From Candidatus Woesearchaeota archaeon (GTDB lineage Archaea; Nanobdellota; Nanobdellia; SCGC-AAA011-G17; GW2011-AR17): 16,383 nucleotides of DNA. Shown piece after piece: positions 1-6,964 of the stretch. Position numbers and translations under genes: made by a program. The notes under the pieces were generated by a model. The model ran no database searches. It saw nothing but the letters and a program-made list of their open reading frames with translations, and had not been told where the DNA came from. The stretch's first letter is position 1, and every line of letters begins with the position of its first letter. The stretch covers positions 1-16,383 of the forward strand of contig SICW01000011.1 in NCBI GenBank assembly GCA_009691355.1, written 5' to 3'.

Positions 1-475
1 CACCCTTCGTTAAAAAGATTTGAAAGCCAGGCTCATCACCTGCACAATAACTAAAAGTAAATCCTTGCCCCGGATGTGCATCAAGAAGTCTTCTATGAAG
101 TCTTCCTGCATTACGAAGCTCAACCTTAGGTTGTTTTATTCGTAACTCACCATAAAATGTACTTGGACTAGCATCTGATATTTCTAAAGGAGAAAACCTA
201 TATTGTACATGTAAAGAAGGAGTATCAATAAAAAGAGGAGTATTTACTCCACCTTCCATTCTTTGTCTTCGTGCAATACTTGAAATTCCATATATTTCTT
301 CTAAAGACGCTGTAAGATATTCCATATAAGGTGCAAAAAAAGCTTCCATTTGTGCAGGTCGTATAAACCGTCCACCATGCCCTGAAGGAATAAGAACCGA
401 ACTAAGCACTTCAGAGTGAGGTATTTCTACTGGACTAATGGGTCTTCTTCGAAACAACTGTGTAATCAAGGACAT
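1..475 (-). CDS. Hypothetical protein, 5' part only (cut by window edge)
   Basis: An open frame runs leftward from an ATG at 473-475 to the window edge without a stop, giving the first 158 residues (starting MSLITQLFRRRPISPVEIPH). The frame includes a Pro/Glu-containing N-terminus, then a stretch around residues 40-70 with several Tyr/Glu, and later a Gly-rich LDAHPGQGFTF segment. I see no signal peptide or membrane helix and do not recognise the family. The start is supported by a TATA-like box (TATTTAAA on the minus strand, 499-506) 24-31 nt upstream, the spacing seen at most other genes here. It is divergent from the membrane protein gene at 578. That it is coding is fairly sure from length and promoter; the function is unknown. 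Confidence 0.7.
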   Translation of the reverse strand, partial: MSLITQLFRRRPISPVEIPHSEVLSSVLIPSGHGGRFIRPAQMEAFFAPYMEYLTASLEEIYGISSIARRQRMEGGVNTPLFIDTPSLHVQYRFSPLEISDASPSTFYGELRIKQPKVELRNAGRLHRRLLDAHPGQGFTFSYCAGDEPGFQIFLTKG

Positions 476-498
476 AAGCTTGTTTCAAAAAGGAACAG

Positions 499-506
499 TT
501 TAAATA
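499..506 (-). promoter_or_regulatory. TATA box of the gene starting at 475
   Basis: Minus-strand TATTTAAA lies 24-31 nt before the ATG at 475, so transcription should start at or very near the start codon (leaderless mRNA). Confidence 0.6.
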
Positions 507-547
507 GCCTTGGTTGAAGAATTTTTTAACCCAAACAAAGACATAAA

Positions 548-556
548 CTTTAAAAA
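548..556 (+). promoter_or_regulatory. TATA box of the gene at 578
   Basis: CTTTAAAAA lies 22-30 nt before the ATG at 578, again predicting a leaderless transcript. It is followed by a purine-only stretch up to the start codon. Confidence 0.55.
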
Positions 557-577
557 GAAAAAAAGAAGAAAAGAAGT

Positions 578-1093
578 ATGGAACCCTTTGTGCACGCACT
601 CATTCCTCTTGCATTTCTTCTTGCACTCTTTCCAAATATAGACAAAAAATATGTATTTAGTCTTGTACCTATTGTGTGGATTATTGATCTGGACTCCTTT
701 ATTGGTATTCATCGTTTTACCTTTCACAATCTTTTCTTTGTACTTGTTTTGGCAGGAATAGCCTATCTTATTTGGAAGAACAGAGTTGCATTCTGGGTTG
801 CATTCTATTATGGTCTCTCTCACTTAATCCTAGATCTATCCATGCCTGGACCAGCATGGCTTTACCCTCTGGTACAAAAAACATTCTATCTTGACATAAG
901 CATAGCAAAAGGGACATCATGGATGCTCAATATAGACACTGGCTCACTAAGTATAAACCAATATAACACCCTCTTTGGAAACCTTCCAGTGCAAACCTAT
1001 GTTGGAGAACCAGCAATATTATTTTATCTATTATTCTCAGTTCTATTAGTTGTATACATCATTCTAAAATCCAAAAAGAAATCTAGAAAATAA
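578..1093 (+). CDS. YdjM/DUF457-like membrane-bound putative metal-dependent hydrolase
   Basis: The 171-residue product is strongly hydrophobic, with membrane segments at about residues 8-20, 26-37, 49-66, 70-88 and 140-165. It carries the polar signature of YdjM/DUF457 proteins: HALIP near the N-terminus (His6), DLD (Asp37, Asp39), His45 and His50 in HRFTFHN, and SHLILDL (His82, Asp86). In that family these residues are thought to bind a metal in a membrane-embedded hydrolase; the substrate is unknown. The C-terminus is Lys-rich (KSKKKSRK), consistent with a cytoplasmic end. The family call rests on motif order and topology. Its 3' end overlaps the convergent nucleotidyltransferase gene by 11 bp. 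Confidence 0.7.
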   Translation: MEPFVHALIPLAFLLALFPNIDKKYVFSLVPIVWIIDLDSFIGIHRFTFHNLFFVLVLAGIAYLIWKNRVAFWVAFYYGLSHLILDLSMPGPAWLYPLVQKTFYLDISIAKGTSWMLNIDTGSLSINQYNTLFGNLPVQTYVGEPAILFYLLFSVLLVVYIILKSKKKSRK

Positions 1094-1610
1094 CCAGTTT
1101 AGGCAAGATTTTTTTCCAATTCTTCTTTGTAACCCTCTGAGTAAAGAGTTCTTCAGAAATAAAAGGAAGAGAGACTTTTTGTACATGAAAGGTAAAAAGA
1201 TCTTCTAAACCATAAGGTGCACAAACAAGTAAGGAATCATCATCTTCTAATCGCACTCCAACACAGGTAGGAGTCTCTACAAAAGTAGCAATACCACCAC
1301 AAGCACTCTTTACTGCAGGTTTCAGAGTATATATCTCATGAACCATTGCTTGATTCACAACTTCAAAGGTATACTTTGGATAAAGTTTATGGAGTTTTTC
1401 TTCAATCTCCTTTTCACCTCCCTTTTTCTTAGGATCAAAATACACCAAATCAATATCATTCAGTTTCGTTCTTTTCTTATAACCGTGAAGAACATCCCAA
1501 ACAGTATTACGAATAACACCAGCAGCAAGATACCAATCAGGTAAATCTAATGCACGTACAGAACGAAGGATATTTAAAAGCCATTTTTCATCTAAAACAA
1601 TCTGCTTCAA
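1083..1610 (-). CDS. Nucleotidyltransferase-like protein (NTP_transf_6 / COG3575 type)
   Basis: The 175-residue product has the minimal nucleotidyltransferase pattern: GVIRN at 31-35 preceded by LPDWYLAAG, then WDVLHGY, then the acidic DIDLVYFD (Asp52 and Asp54) that would bind metal and nucleotide. The length and the order (LPDW, G-x-x-RN, DID) match the uncharacterised NTP_transf_6 (formerly DUF925) family; no substrate is known. The start is a TTG at 1608-1610: no ATG occurs in this frame between the upstream in-frame stop and residue 88, and the N-terminus through LLNILRSVRALDLPDW is family-like. It begins 28 nt after the gatE stop, so it is probably cotranscribed with gatE. Its end overlaps the convergent membrane protein gene. 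Confidence 0.75.
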   Translation of the reverse strand: MKQIVLDEKWLLNILRSVRALDLPDWYLAAGVIRNTVWDVLHGYKKRTKLNDIDLVYFDPKKKGGEKEIEEKLHKLYPKYTFEVVNQAMVHEIYTLKPAVKSACGGIATFVETPTCVGVRLEDDDSLLVCAPYGLEDLFTFHVQKVSLPFISEELFTQRVTKKNWKKILPKLVIF

Positions 1611-1638
1611 CTCTTTAGAATAATCTTTTGTACCCTTG

Positions 1639-3051
1639 TTAAGAAGTTAGTTTTTTTAGCAGTTCCATTATTTTCTGCCCATCAACCTTTCCACGATACT
1701 TCTTCATTGCTTCACCCATAAGAGCATTCATTGGAGCACCTTTATTTTCTTGAACTAATACTTTCAATTCTTTCTCTAGTGTCTTGTCATCAACAGTTTT
1801 ATACCTATGGATATCAATTTTTTTCCCTTGAAGAATTTCCACAAGAATATCAAGCACAGCTTCTTTAGAAATCAATCCTTGGTCTAAATATGCGAAGACC
1901 TCTCTATACTGCATATCGGTAAGAACACTAGCATCAAGATTATATCGTTTTTGAATTTCCTTAGGAGTATTCACCAGCACATGAGCAAGAAATTTCTTTT
2001 CAATATGTTCAAACTTCAGATAAGAAGAGAAATCAATATCATCCGCAACAAGCATTCGTGCAAGGTCGCAAGGCAAATCATATTCCTTTTCATAACGCAA
2101 TGCTTTTTTATCTAAAAGCTCTGGAAGAATAATAGAATCAATCATCTCCTTGGAAACAGAAATAACTGGAATATCCGTCTCTGGATACATTCGTGCTGCC
2201 CCAGGCATAGGCCGTAAAAAGGTAGACGTTCCATCAACATTAGCTTTACGTACATGGGCAACACCATTCTTTTCCGCAATTTGTCGTTTCAATTCTTCTT
2301 CAATAACTTTAGGCATAGATCGTAATTCTTGAAAACCTTTAATTTCTACACGTGGATGTCCTGCAATAGACACATTCACATCCTGTCGAATCGTACCAAT
2401 GCCTCGCTTAACCTTTCCCGTACTTCGAAGGATCATACCTAAAAGGGATGCTGTTTCCTTTGCATGTTCTGGATCTTGAATCGTTGCATCTGTAGCTATC
2501 TCCACAAGAGCAACACCTAAACGATCTAAACGAAACTGTACAACATGTTCATGTGCTTCAACTTTCTTTGCTGCTTCTTCTTCTAAACAGATCGTAGGAA
2601 TAGCCACTTTTCCTTTTGAAGTTTCAATATATCCATCAGTAGCAATCAACGCCGTACGTTGAAATCCAGAAACATTACTTCCATCAACAACCGTTTTTCT
2701 CATAAAATGTATTTCATCAACAATCTTTCCATGCAGTAGTAAAGAAACTTCTAAAGCGACATGCAATGCATGCATATTAACAGGATGTGGAGGTTCTTCA
2801 TCAAACTCAACAAGACAAGAAGACGTAGAACATGCCTCGTACTTATACAACTTTTCTTTATTCATCTCATACTGTGCAGCCTTATCAATAATTCCGGTTT
2901 CACCAGCTGCAGCACGTAATTTTCGTTCAAAAAAGATATCAGGCTCATGATCATCATTCACAAGAGAAGGACAAAAACAAAAAAGTTTATGACTTTCAAT
3001 TTGTTGATGAATTTCTAGACCAGCCTTAAACCCAAACCCTTTGTAATCCAT
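1639..3051 (-). CDS. gatE: Glutamyl-tRNA(Gln) amidotransferase subunit E, form lacking the GAD insert
   Basis: GatE, with GatD, converts Glu-tRNA(Gln) to Gln-tRNA(Gln) in archaea. The GatB/GatE kinase core is clear: GLEIHQQIESHKLFCFCP (11-28; Cys25 and Cys27 are likely zinc ligands), RKLRAAAGETG, CLVEFDEEPP (79-88), MRKTVVDGSNVSGFQRT (117-133), CLEEEAA, FRLDRLGVALVEIATD and RQDVNVSI...RVEIKGFQEL. After residue 260 the chain passes almost directly to DGTSTFLRPMPGAARMYPETD (273-293). In typical archaeal GatE, about 620-630 residues long, an AspRS-like GAD domain sits here, so this 470-residue protein lacks it. The C-terminal helical and YqeY-like tail (from about 330) is present, with the family-typical GAPMNALMGEAMKKYRGKVDG. 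No GatD is in the window. The start is supported by a TATA box at 3074-3081. Confidence 0.93.
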   Translation of the reverse strand: MDYKGFGFKAGLEIHQQIESHKLFCFCPSLVNDDHEPDIFFERKLRAAAGETGIIDKAAQYEMNKEKLYKYEACSTSSCLVEFDEEPPHPVNMHALHVALEVSLLLHGKIVDEIHFMRKTVVDGSNVSGFQRTALIATDGYIETSKGKVAIPTICLEEEAAKKVEAHEHVVQFRLDRLGVALVEIATDATIQDPEHAKETASLLGMILRSTGKVKRGIGTIRQDVNVSIAGHPRVEIKGFQELRSMPKVIEEELKRQIAEKNGVAHVRKANVDGTSTFLRPMPGAARMYPETDIPVISVSKEMIDSIILPELLDKKALRYEKEYDLPCDLARMLVADDIDFSSYLKFEHIEKKFLAHVLVNTPKEIQKRYNLDASVLTDMQYREVFAYLDQGLISKEAVLDILVEILQGKKIDIHRYKTVDDKTLEKELKVLVQENKGAPMNALMGEAMKKYRGKVDGQKIMELLKKLTS

Positions 3052-3073
3052 AAAGCAAAAGAGAACGAAGGAC

Positions 3074-3081
3074 TTTAAATA
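3074..3081 (-). promoter_or_regulatory. TATA box of gatE
   Basis: Minus-strand TATTTAAA lies 23-30 nt before the gatE ATG, within the 39-bp gap after the dus stop. gatE can therefore be transcribed separately from dus, with no leader. Confidence 0.65.
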
Positions 3082-3090
3082 GCTTATGGG

Positions 3091-3912
3091 TTACATCAAC
3101 CATTTCTTACTATGCACTTCTTTACCCAAATAGGAAAGCACATTTTCTCTAAATTTAGGAGAAGAAGGATATTTCTCTGCAAGAGAGATATACTTCTTTG
3201 TAACAAGACCTGTAGATTCTCCCTTTCCACCTTTTAACAATTGAAAGATAGATGGGTTCCGCACAGCAGCTCTTCCAATCATAATTTCCTTTATTCCCAT
3301 TTTTTTAAAAAAGAGAATATCCTCTGCTGTAGAAATATCCCCATTAGGGATAATCTTTTTTTCGGTAGCAAGACACTCTTCAAAAATTGTCCAATCAGCA
3401 GCTTCAAAGGACTTTTGTCGTGCATGTCGTGCATGAATAATAAATGCATCAGCATCAACTTCTTTCAATAGAGAAAGATAAACTTTTTTTTCTTTTTCAA
3501 GAGCATTTAAACCTAAACGTATTTTTACAGAAACAGGATAATTTAATTTCTTCAGTATCTCAACAAGCTCTGCAACTCTTTTTGTTCTTTTGATAAGTGC
3601 AGCTCCCCCACCTTGGACAACAACATCAGGGCTAGGACAACCCAAATTCAAATTAAAACAAACCGGATCAATAGAATAAGAAAAAAATTCCTGAACAAAT
3701 TTTTTTAAAATTTCTGGCTTCACCGCAAGCAGTTGCACTCCCGTAGGTGTATCATTTTTCAAATCCAGCAAAGCTAAAGTAGACTTATTTCTCTTGACAA
3801 GGCCATCTACACGTATCATTTCAGTAAAGGTAAGATCTGCTCCATACTGATAACAAAGTGTACGAAAGGCACAATCACTTACTCCTTCCAAAGGTGCGAG
3901 CCATAATTTCAT
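3091..3912 (-). CDS. dus: tRNA-dihydrouridine synthase (Dus family), short form
   Basis: This is an FMN-dependent enzyme reducing uridine to dihydrouridine in tRNA. Visible motifs: LAPLEGVSDCAFR at the N-terminus (FMN-binding start of the TIM barrel), TEMIRVDGL, NLNLGCPSPDVVVQGGGAAL with the catalytic Cys92, VSVKIRLG, the IHARHARQ segment in place of the common IHGRT, NGDI, and IGRAAVRNPSIF near the phosphate-binding site. The chosen start is the ATG at 3910-3912 (MKLWLAPLEG); the frame can be extended by two codons to a TTG, but the family begins just before LAPLEG. With 273 residues it is shorter than the usual 310-340, the loss falling in the C-terminal tRNA-binding helical domain. The position modified cannot be told from sequence. 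Confidence 0.9.
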   Translation of the reverse strand: MKLWLAPLEGVSDCAFRTLCYQYGADLTFTEMIRVDGLVKRNKSTLALLDLKNDTPTGVQLLAVKPEILKKFVQEFFSYSIDPVCFNLNLGCPSPDVVVQGGGAALIKRTKRVAELVEILKKLNYPVSVKIRLGLNALEKEKKVYLSLLKEVDADAFIIHARHARQKSFEAADWTIFEECLATEKKIIPNGDISTAEDILFFKKMGIKEIMIGRAAVRNPSIFQLLKGGKGESTGLVTKKYISLAEKYPSSPKFRENVLSYLGKEVHSKKWLM

Positions 3913-3934
3913 AAACAAAAAGAAGAAGGCAAAG

Positions 3935-3942
3935 AATAAAAA
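3935..3942 (-). promoter_or_regulatory. Probable TATA box of dus
   Basis: Minus-strand TTTTTATT lies 23-30 nt before the chosen dus ATG (3912). The sequence is less canonical than its neighbours, but the spacing is right and supports ATG over the upstream TTG. Confidence 0.4.
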
Positions 3943-3978
3943 GATTCTGTTTCAGTTCAAATATTCTTTAACCAGGAG

Positions 3979-3987
3979 TTTATAAAT
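3979..3987 (+). promoter_or_regulatory. TATA box of the Nudix gene
   Basis: TTTATAAAT lies 22-30 nt before the ATG at 4009 and matches the archaeal box A consensus closely. Confidence 0.65.
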
Positions 3988-4008
3988 CCTTCCTGTGTCA
4001 AACCCTAA

Positions 4009-4401
4009 ATGTTTACTAAAAAAATTGCTGGATGCATTATCATCGAAAAAAATAAAGTTCTTCTTATAAGAAAGAAAAGTAACAATTGGTTTGAAATTCC
4101 TGGAGGAACAATAGAAGCACATGAAACTCCGCAACAAACCGCAATAAGAGAAATGAAAGAAGAAACGTGTTGTGATGTAGAAATCCTTTCACTATACCAA
4201 GAACAAGAATTTGAACATAAAGGAAAACTCTACCACGGAACATGGTTTTTGGGAAAAATCTCTTCTAAACCAGAACCAAAAATTGGTGAACCGCAAGAAT
4301 ATAGTGAAATCGCCTTTATCCCACTAGAACAACTTTCAGAAATGGCCATTTCTCCAACAGTACAAAACATACTTCTAAGTATTCCAGCTTCCAGTCAATA
4401 A
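4009..4401 (+). CDS. Nudix hydrolase
   Basis: Nudix enzymes hydrolyse nucleoside diphosphates linked to another group, often cleaning up oxidised or surplus nucleotides. The 130-residue product is a single Nudix domain: the strand KIAGCIIIEKNKVLLIRK, then WFEIPGGTIEAHE, and the Nudix box from Gly33 through Glu39 to REMKEE (47-52). The two glutamates 51 and 52 that bind the metal are intact. The box position normally held by Gly is Cys54, followed by a second Cys55, which is unusual. An aromatic/acidic C-terminal half (YHGTWFLGKI, EIAFIPLEQL) follows, as in MutT/ADP-ribose-type members. The substrate cannot be predicted. The ygiQ-like gene follows with its own TATA box directly after this stop. 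Confidence 0.9.
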   Translation: MFTKKIAGCIIIEKNKVLLIRKKSNNWFEIPGGTIEAHETPQQTAIREMKEETCCDVEILSLYQEQEFEHKGKLYHGTWFLGKISSKPEPKIGEPQEYSEIAFIPLEQLSEMAISPTVQNILLSIPASSQ

Positions 4402-4402
4402 G

Positions 4403-4410
4403 TTTATATA
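4403..4410 (+). promoter_or_regulatory. TATA box of the YgiQ-like gene
   Basis: TTTATATA lies 24-31 nt before the ATG at 4434 and begins 2 nt after the stop codon of the Nudix gene, so intergenic space is used almost only for the promoter. Confidence 0.65.
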
Positions 4411-4433
4411 GTCTCATAAACCCGAAATAGAGC

Positions 4434-6188
4434 ATGAATAAGGGTTTCCTCCCGACCACATGGAACGAAGGAACAGAATATTATAGTAATTTTTCTGGCT
4501 TCGATGTAGTTTTTATTACTGGTGATCCCTATTATGACCATCCATTAAATGGTGTTTCTATTATCGCTCGGCTTATAAATAAAAAGGGCTATCGTGTAGG
4601 AATTATCCCTCAACCTTTGAAAGACGAAGATTACAAAGCCTGTGGCAAACCTCGATATTTTTTCTGTATCTCTTCTGGTTTGTTAGATTCTATGCTTGCA
4701 AATTACACCCCCATGTTGCATAAGCGAGAGAATGTACTCGTTCCAGAACGTGCACTTATGGTGTATACACAGAAGATAAAAGAAGCTTACAAAGGCTGTA
4801 TGACCGTGCTTGGTGGTGTAGAAGCAACGCTCCGTAGATTTACACATTTTGATTACAGAACCAATGAACTTAGACGAGGGATTCTAAATGATACAAAAGC
4901 AGACCTTCTTATTTTTGGAAATGGCGATAGATCTATTCTTAACCTTTTAGAGAGAATGAAAACTGCAAAACGTGAAGAAAAAGGAACGGATTTTGAAAAA
5001 ATACGAACTACTCTAGACTTAAAGACCATTGATGGTATTGCATTTAGGATTAAAAAAACAGAACTAAATACAGAAATACGAAAGCTTCCCTCATTTGAAG
5101 ATTGTGTCAAAGAGAAAAAGAATTTTAATCTATTAACAAGAATGCACTTTCTTCTTCCAGAAGCACCTTTTACAGAAGCCTGTGGTCTTGGTATCATTCA
5201 ACATAATCGATCTTCTCATACATTACAAGAAAAGGAACTAGATTTGGTCTATGAACTTCCTTTTAGAAGAGAACTCCACCCTGAAACAAAGAATATTGAA
5301 TTTCAACAAGAAATGTTAGGCAAACTAGACAACTCTGTAGTCATTGGTCGAGGCTGTTGGGGCTCCTGTACCTTCTGTGTTATTCCTCTTGTACAAGGAA
5401 AAGAAGTGGCAAAAAGAAGTAAAGAAAGCATTCTCCGAGAGATAGAATCCTTATATAAACAAGGGGTGAAAAAAATTAATGACTTAACTTTACCAACATT
5501 AAACATGTATGGTTCCTACTGTGCACTCTATGATACACCAGAAAAAATTCATTCACCAGTTATTAACGAAGAAATAACTGTATACAACAAGCCAAAATAC
5601 TGCAATCAACAGTGTGTAGGCTGTAAATATAGAAAAATTAGTAAAGACCTTGTTCCGATTTTAGAGGGTGTAGAAGAATTACAAAAAAAATACAAAGACA
5701 CACGCTTAGAATTACGATCTGCAATTCGTCATGACATTATTCTTGATCAAAAAGATATGTTTAGAAAAATGATGAAGTTTATCACACGACTAAAAATTGC
5801 CCCTGAACATCTTTCTCCTCATGTACTGAAACAAATGAACAAATCAAATCCAGAAGCGTTTAAAGAGTTTATTCAATTCTATAAACAAGTAAACAAAGAA
5901 CAAAAGTCAAAAAAACACCTCGTTCCGTATTTCATTGCAGCTCATCCAGGAACGACAAGACAAGACATGGAAGATCTCCGAAGATTCTGTGAAAAAGAAG
6001 ACCTCTATGTCAACTTAACGCAAGTCTTTACACCTACACCAGGGACTGTAGCAACCGCAATGTATTACACAGAAGAAAACCCTTTAACCAAAGAGAAAGT
6101 GTATGTACCAAGAACCTTTAGAGAGAAAAAAGACCAAAAGAATATTCTCTTAGATACTGAAGAAGAAGTCTATGATGACAACGGTTAA
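4434..6188 (+). CDS. YgiQ-family (UPF0313) radical SAM protein
   Basis: The 584-residue product matches the YgiQ/UPF0313 radical SAM family of unknown substrate. The N-terminal region FLPTTWNEG ... VVFITGDPYYDHPLNGVSI is the family signature, followed by GGVEATLRRFTHFDY and ADLLIFGNG (a Rossmann-like, B12-binding-like half). The radical SAM 4Fe-4S motif is GRGCWGSCTFC (Cys308, Cys312, Cys315; CX3CX2C). Further on are APEHLSPHVLKQMNKSN, FIAAHPGTT and QVFTPTPGTVATAMYYT, all typical. A second cysteine triplet, YCNQQCVGC (Cys390, 394, 397), has the same CX3CX2C spacing. The C-terminus is shorter than in bacterial YgiQ (over 700 residues). The start fits the TATA spacing, and the stop overlaps the convergent tatD stop by 4 bp. 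Confidence 0.92.
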   Translation: MNKGFLPTTWNEGTEYYSNFSGFDVVFITGDPYYDHPLNGVSIIARLINKKGYRVGIIPQPLKDEDYKACGKPRYFFCISSGLLDSMLANYTPMLHKRENVLVPERALMVYTQKIKEAYKGCMTVLGGVEATLRRFTHFDYRTNELRRGILNDTKADLLIFGNGDRSILNLLERMKTAKREEKGTDFEKIRTTLDLKTIDGIAFRIKKTELNTEIRKLPSFEDCVKEKKNFNLLTRMHFLLPEAPFTEACGLGIIQHNRSSHTLQEKELDLVYELPFRRELHPETKNIEFQQEMLGKLDNSVVIGRGCWGSCTFCVIPLVQGKEVAKRSKESILREIESLYKQGVKKINDLTLPTLNMYGSYCALYDTPEKIHSPVINEEITVYNKPKYCNQQCVGCKYRKISKDLVPILEGVEELQKKYKDTRLELRSAIRHDIILDQKDMFRKMMKFITRLKIAPEHLSPHVLKQMNKSNPEAFKEFIQFYKQVNKEQKSKKHLVPYFIAAHPGTTRQDMEDLRRFCEKEDLYVNLTQVFTPTPGTVATAMYYTEENPLTKEKVYVPRTFREKKDQKNILLDTEEEVYDDNG

Positions 6189-6913
6189 AAAAATAATCTT
6201 TGATAATTTGCAAAAATAGAATTTTCTACTTCTTTAGGATCCATTCCTTTCAGTTCTGCAATTTTCTTGACACTAATCTGTACATATGCAGGCTCATTTC
6301 GTTCACCTTTTTTAGGAGAGAGAAATGGTGCATCCGTTTCAGTCAGTAATTTCGTAATAGATACTTTCTTCACAAGATCCTGAAACTGTTGAGAATGATT
6401 CACAATGGGAGGAACAGAAAATGTGTATCCTAACTTTTCTGCACGTTCAACCAGTTTTACCTTTCCAGAGAAACAATGCAAGATAACTTTCTTTGCTTTC
6501 ATCTCTTCAAGGACATCTAAGACTTCCTTCTCAGCCTTTCGAGAATGAATAATCATGGGAATGTCTTTCTTTAATGCAAGCTCAATCAATTTTCGAAAAG
6601 AAACAATCTGTTTTTCTTGTCCTTCATAGGTAAAATCTAAACCAATCTCTCCAATAGCTATACATTTCTGCTTACTAATCCAATCTATCTCTGCATCAAT
6701 CTCTTTCTGAGAAAGAACAGCTGTCTCACTAGGATGTAATCCTAAAGCTATCTTTACTAAAGGAAATTTCTTTGCAAGAGCAATGGTTTCTCTATTATCC
6801 TGAATAGTATACCCATTATTTACTAAAGCAATGCACCCAGATCGTTCTATAACATCCTTTCTATCAACATCAAATGCTTTATCCGTAAGGTGTGTATGGA
6901 CATCAACAAACAT
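6185..6913 (-). CDS. tatD: TatD-family metal-dependent deoxyribonuclease
   Basis: TatD proteins are TIM-barrel metallo-hydrolases acting as 3'-5' DNA exonucleases in DNA repair or turnover. All family motifs are present: MFVDVHTHL with the metal-binding HxH at the N-terminus, CIAIGEIGLDF (metal-bridging Glu), MIIHSRKAE, VILHCFSG and LLTETDAPFLSP (catalytic Asp). The 242-residue length is normal once the start is placed at the ATG 6911-6913. A longer frame extends 32 residues upstream, but that extension reads through the promoter and is not family-like. The last codons are Leu-Phe-Phe-stop, giving a 7-T run that may act as terminator. It is divergent from the methyltransferase-like gene and shares its promoter region. 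Confidence 0.92.
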   Translation of the reverse strand: MFVDVHTHLTDKAFDVDRKDVIERSGCIALVNNGYTIQDNRETIALAKKFPLVKIALGLHPSETAVLSQKEIDAEIDWISKQKCIAIGEIGLDFTYEGQEKQIVSFRKLIELALKKDIPMIIHSRKAEKEVLDVLEEMKAKKVILHCFSGKVKLVERAEKLGYTFSVPPIVNHSQQFQDLVKKVSITKLLTETDAPFLSPKKGERNEPAYVQISVKKIAELKGMDPKEVENSIFANYQRLFF

Positions 6914-6935
6914 AGTTTTAGAGAAGATGAAAACC

Positions 6936-6946
6936 TTTTTAAATAT
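6936..6946. promoter_or_regulatory. Shared bidirectional TATA box between tatD and the 6965 gene
   Basis: TTTTTAAATAT reads as TTTAAATA on the plus strand and ATATTTAAA on the minus strand. Its centre is about 24 nt before the ATG at 6965 and about 28 nt before the tatD ATG at 6913. Only 51 bp separate the two start codons and no second TATA-like box is available, so one box seems to direct both leaderless transcripts. Confidence 0.6.
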
Positions 6947-6964
6947 GAGCCTAAACGAAAGTTT

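Noticed and set aside
500..823. 107-codon minus-strand frame crossing the promoter region and the start of the membrane protein gene
   Set aside because: Lys/Phe low-complexity sequence arising from the antisense of a purine-rich leader; it would also cover both TATA boxes.
6890..6964. 25-residue N-terminal extension of the methyltransferase-like protein
   Set aside because: It would start inside tatD and span the TATA box; ATG 6965 has the expected promoter distance.
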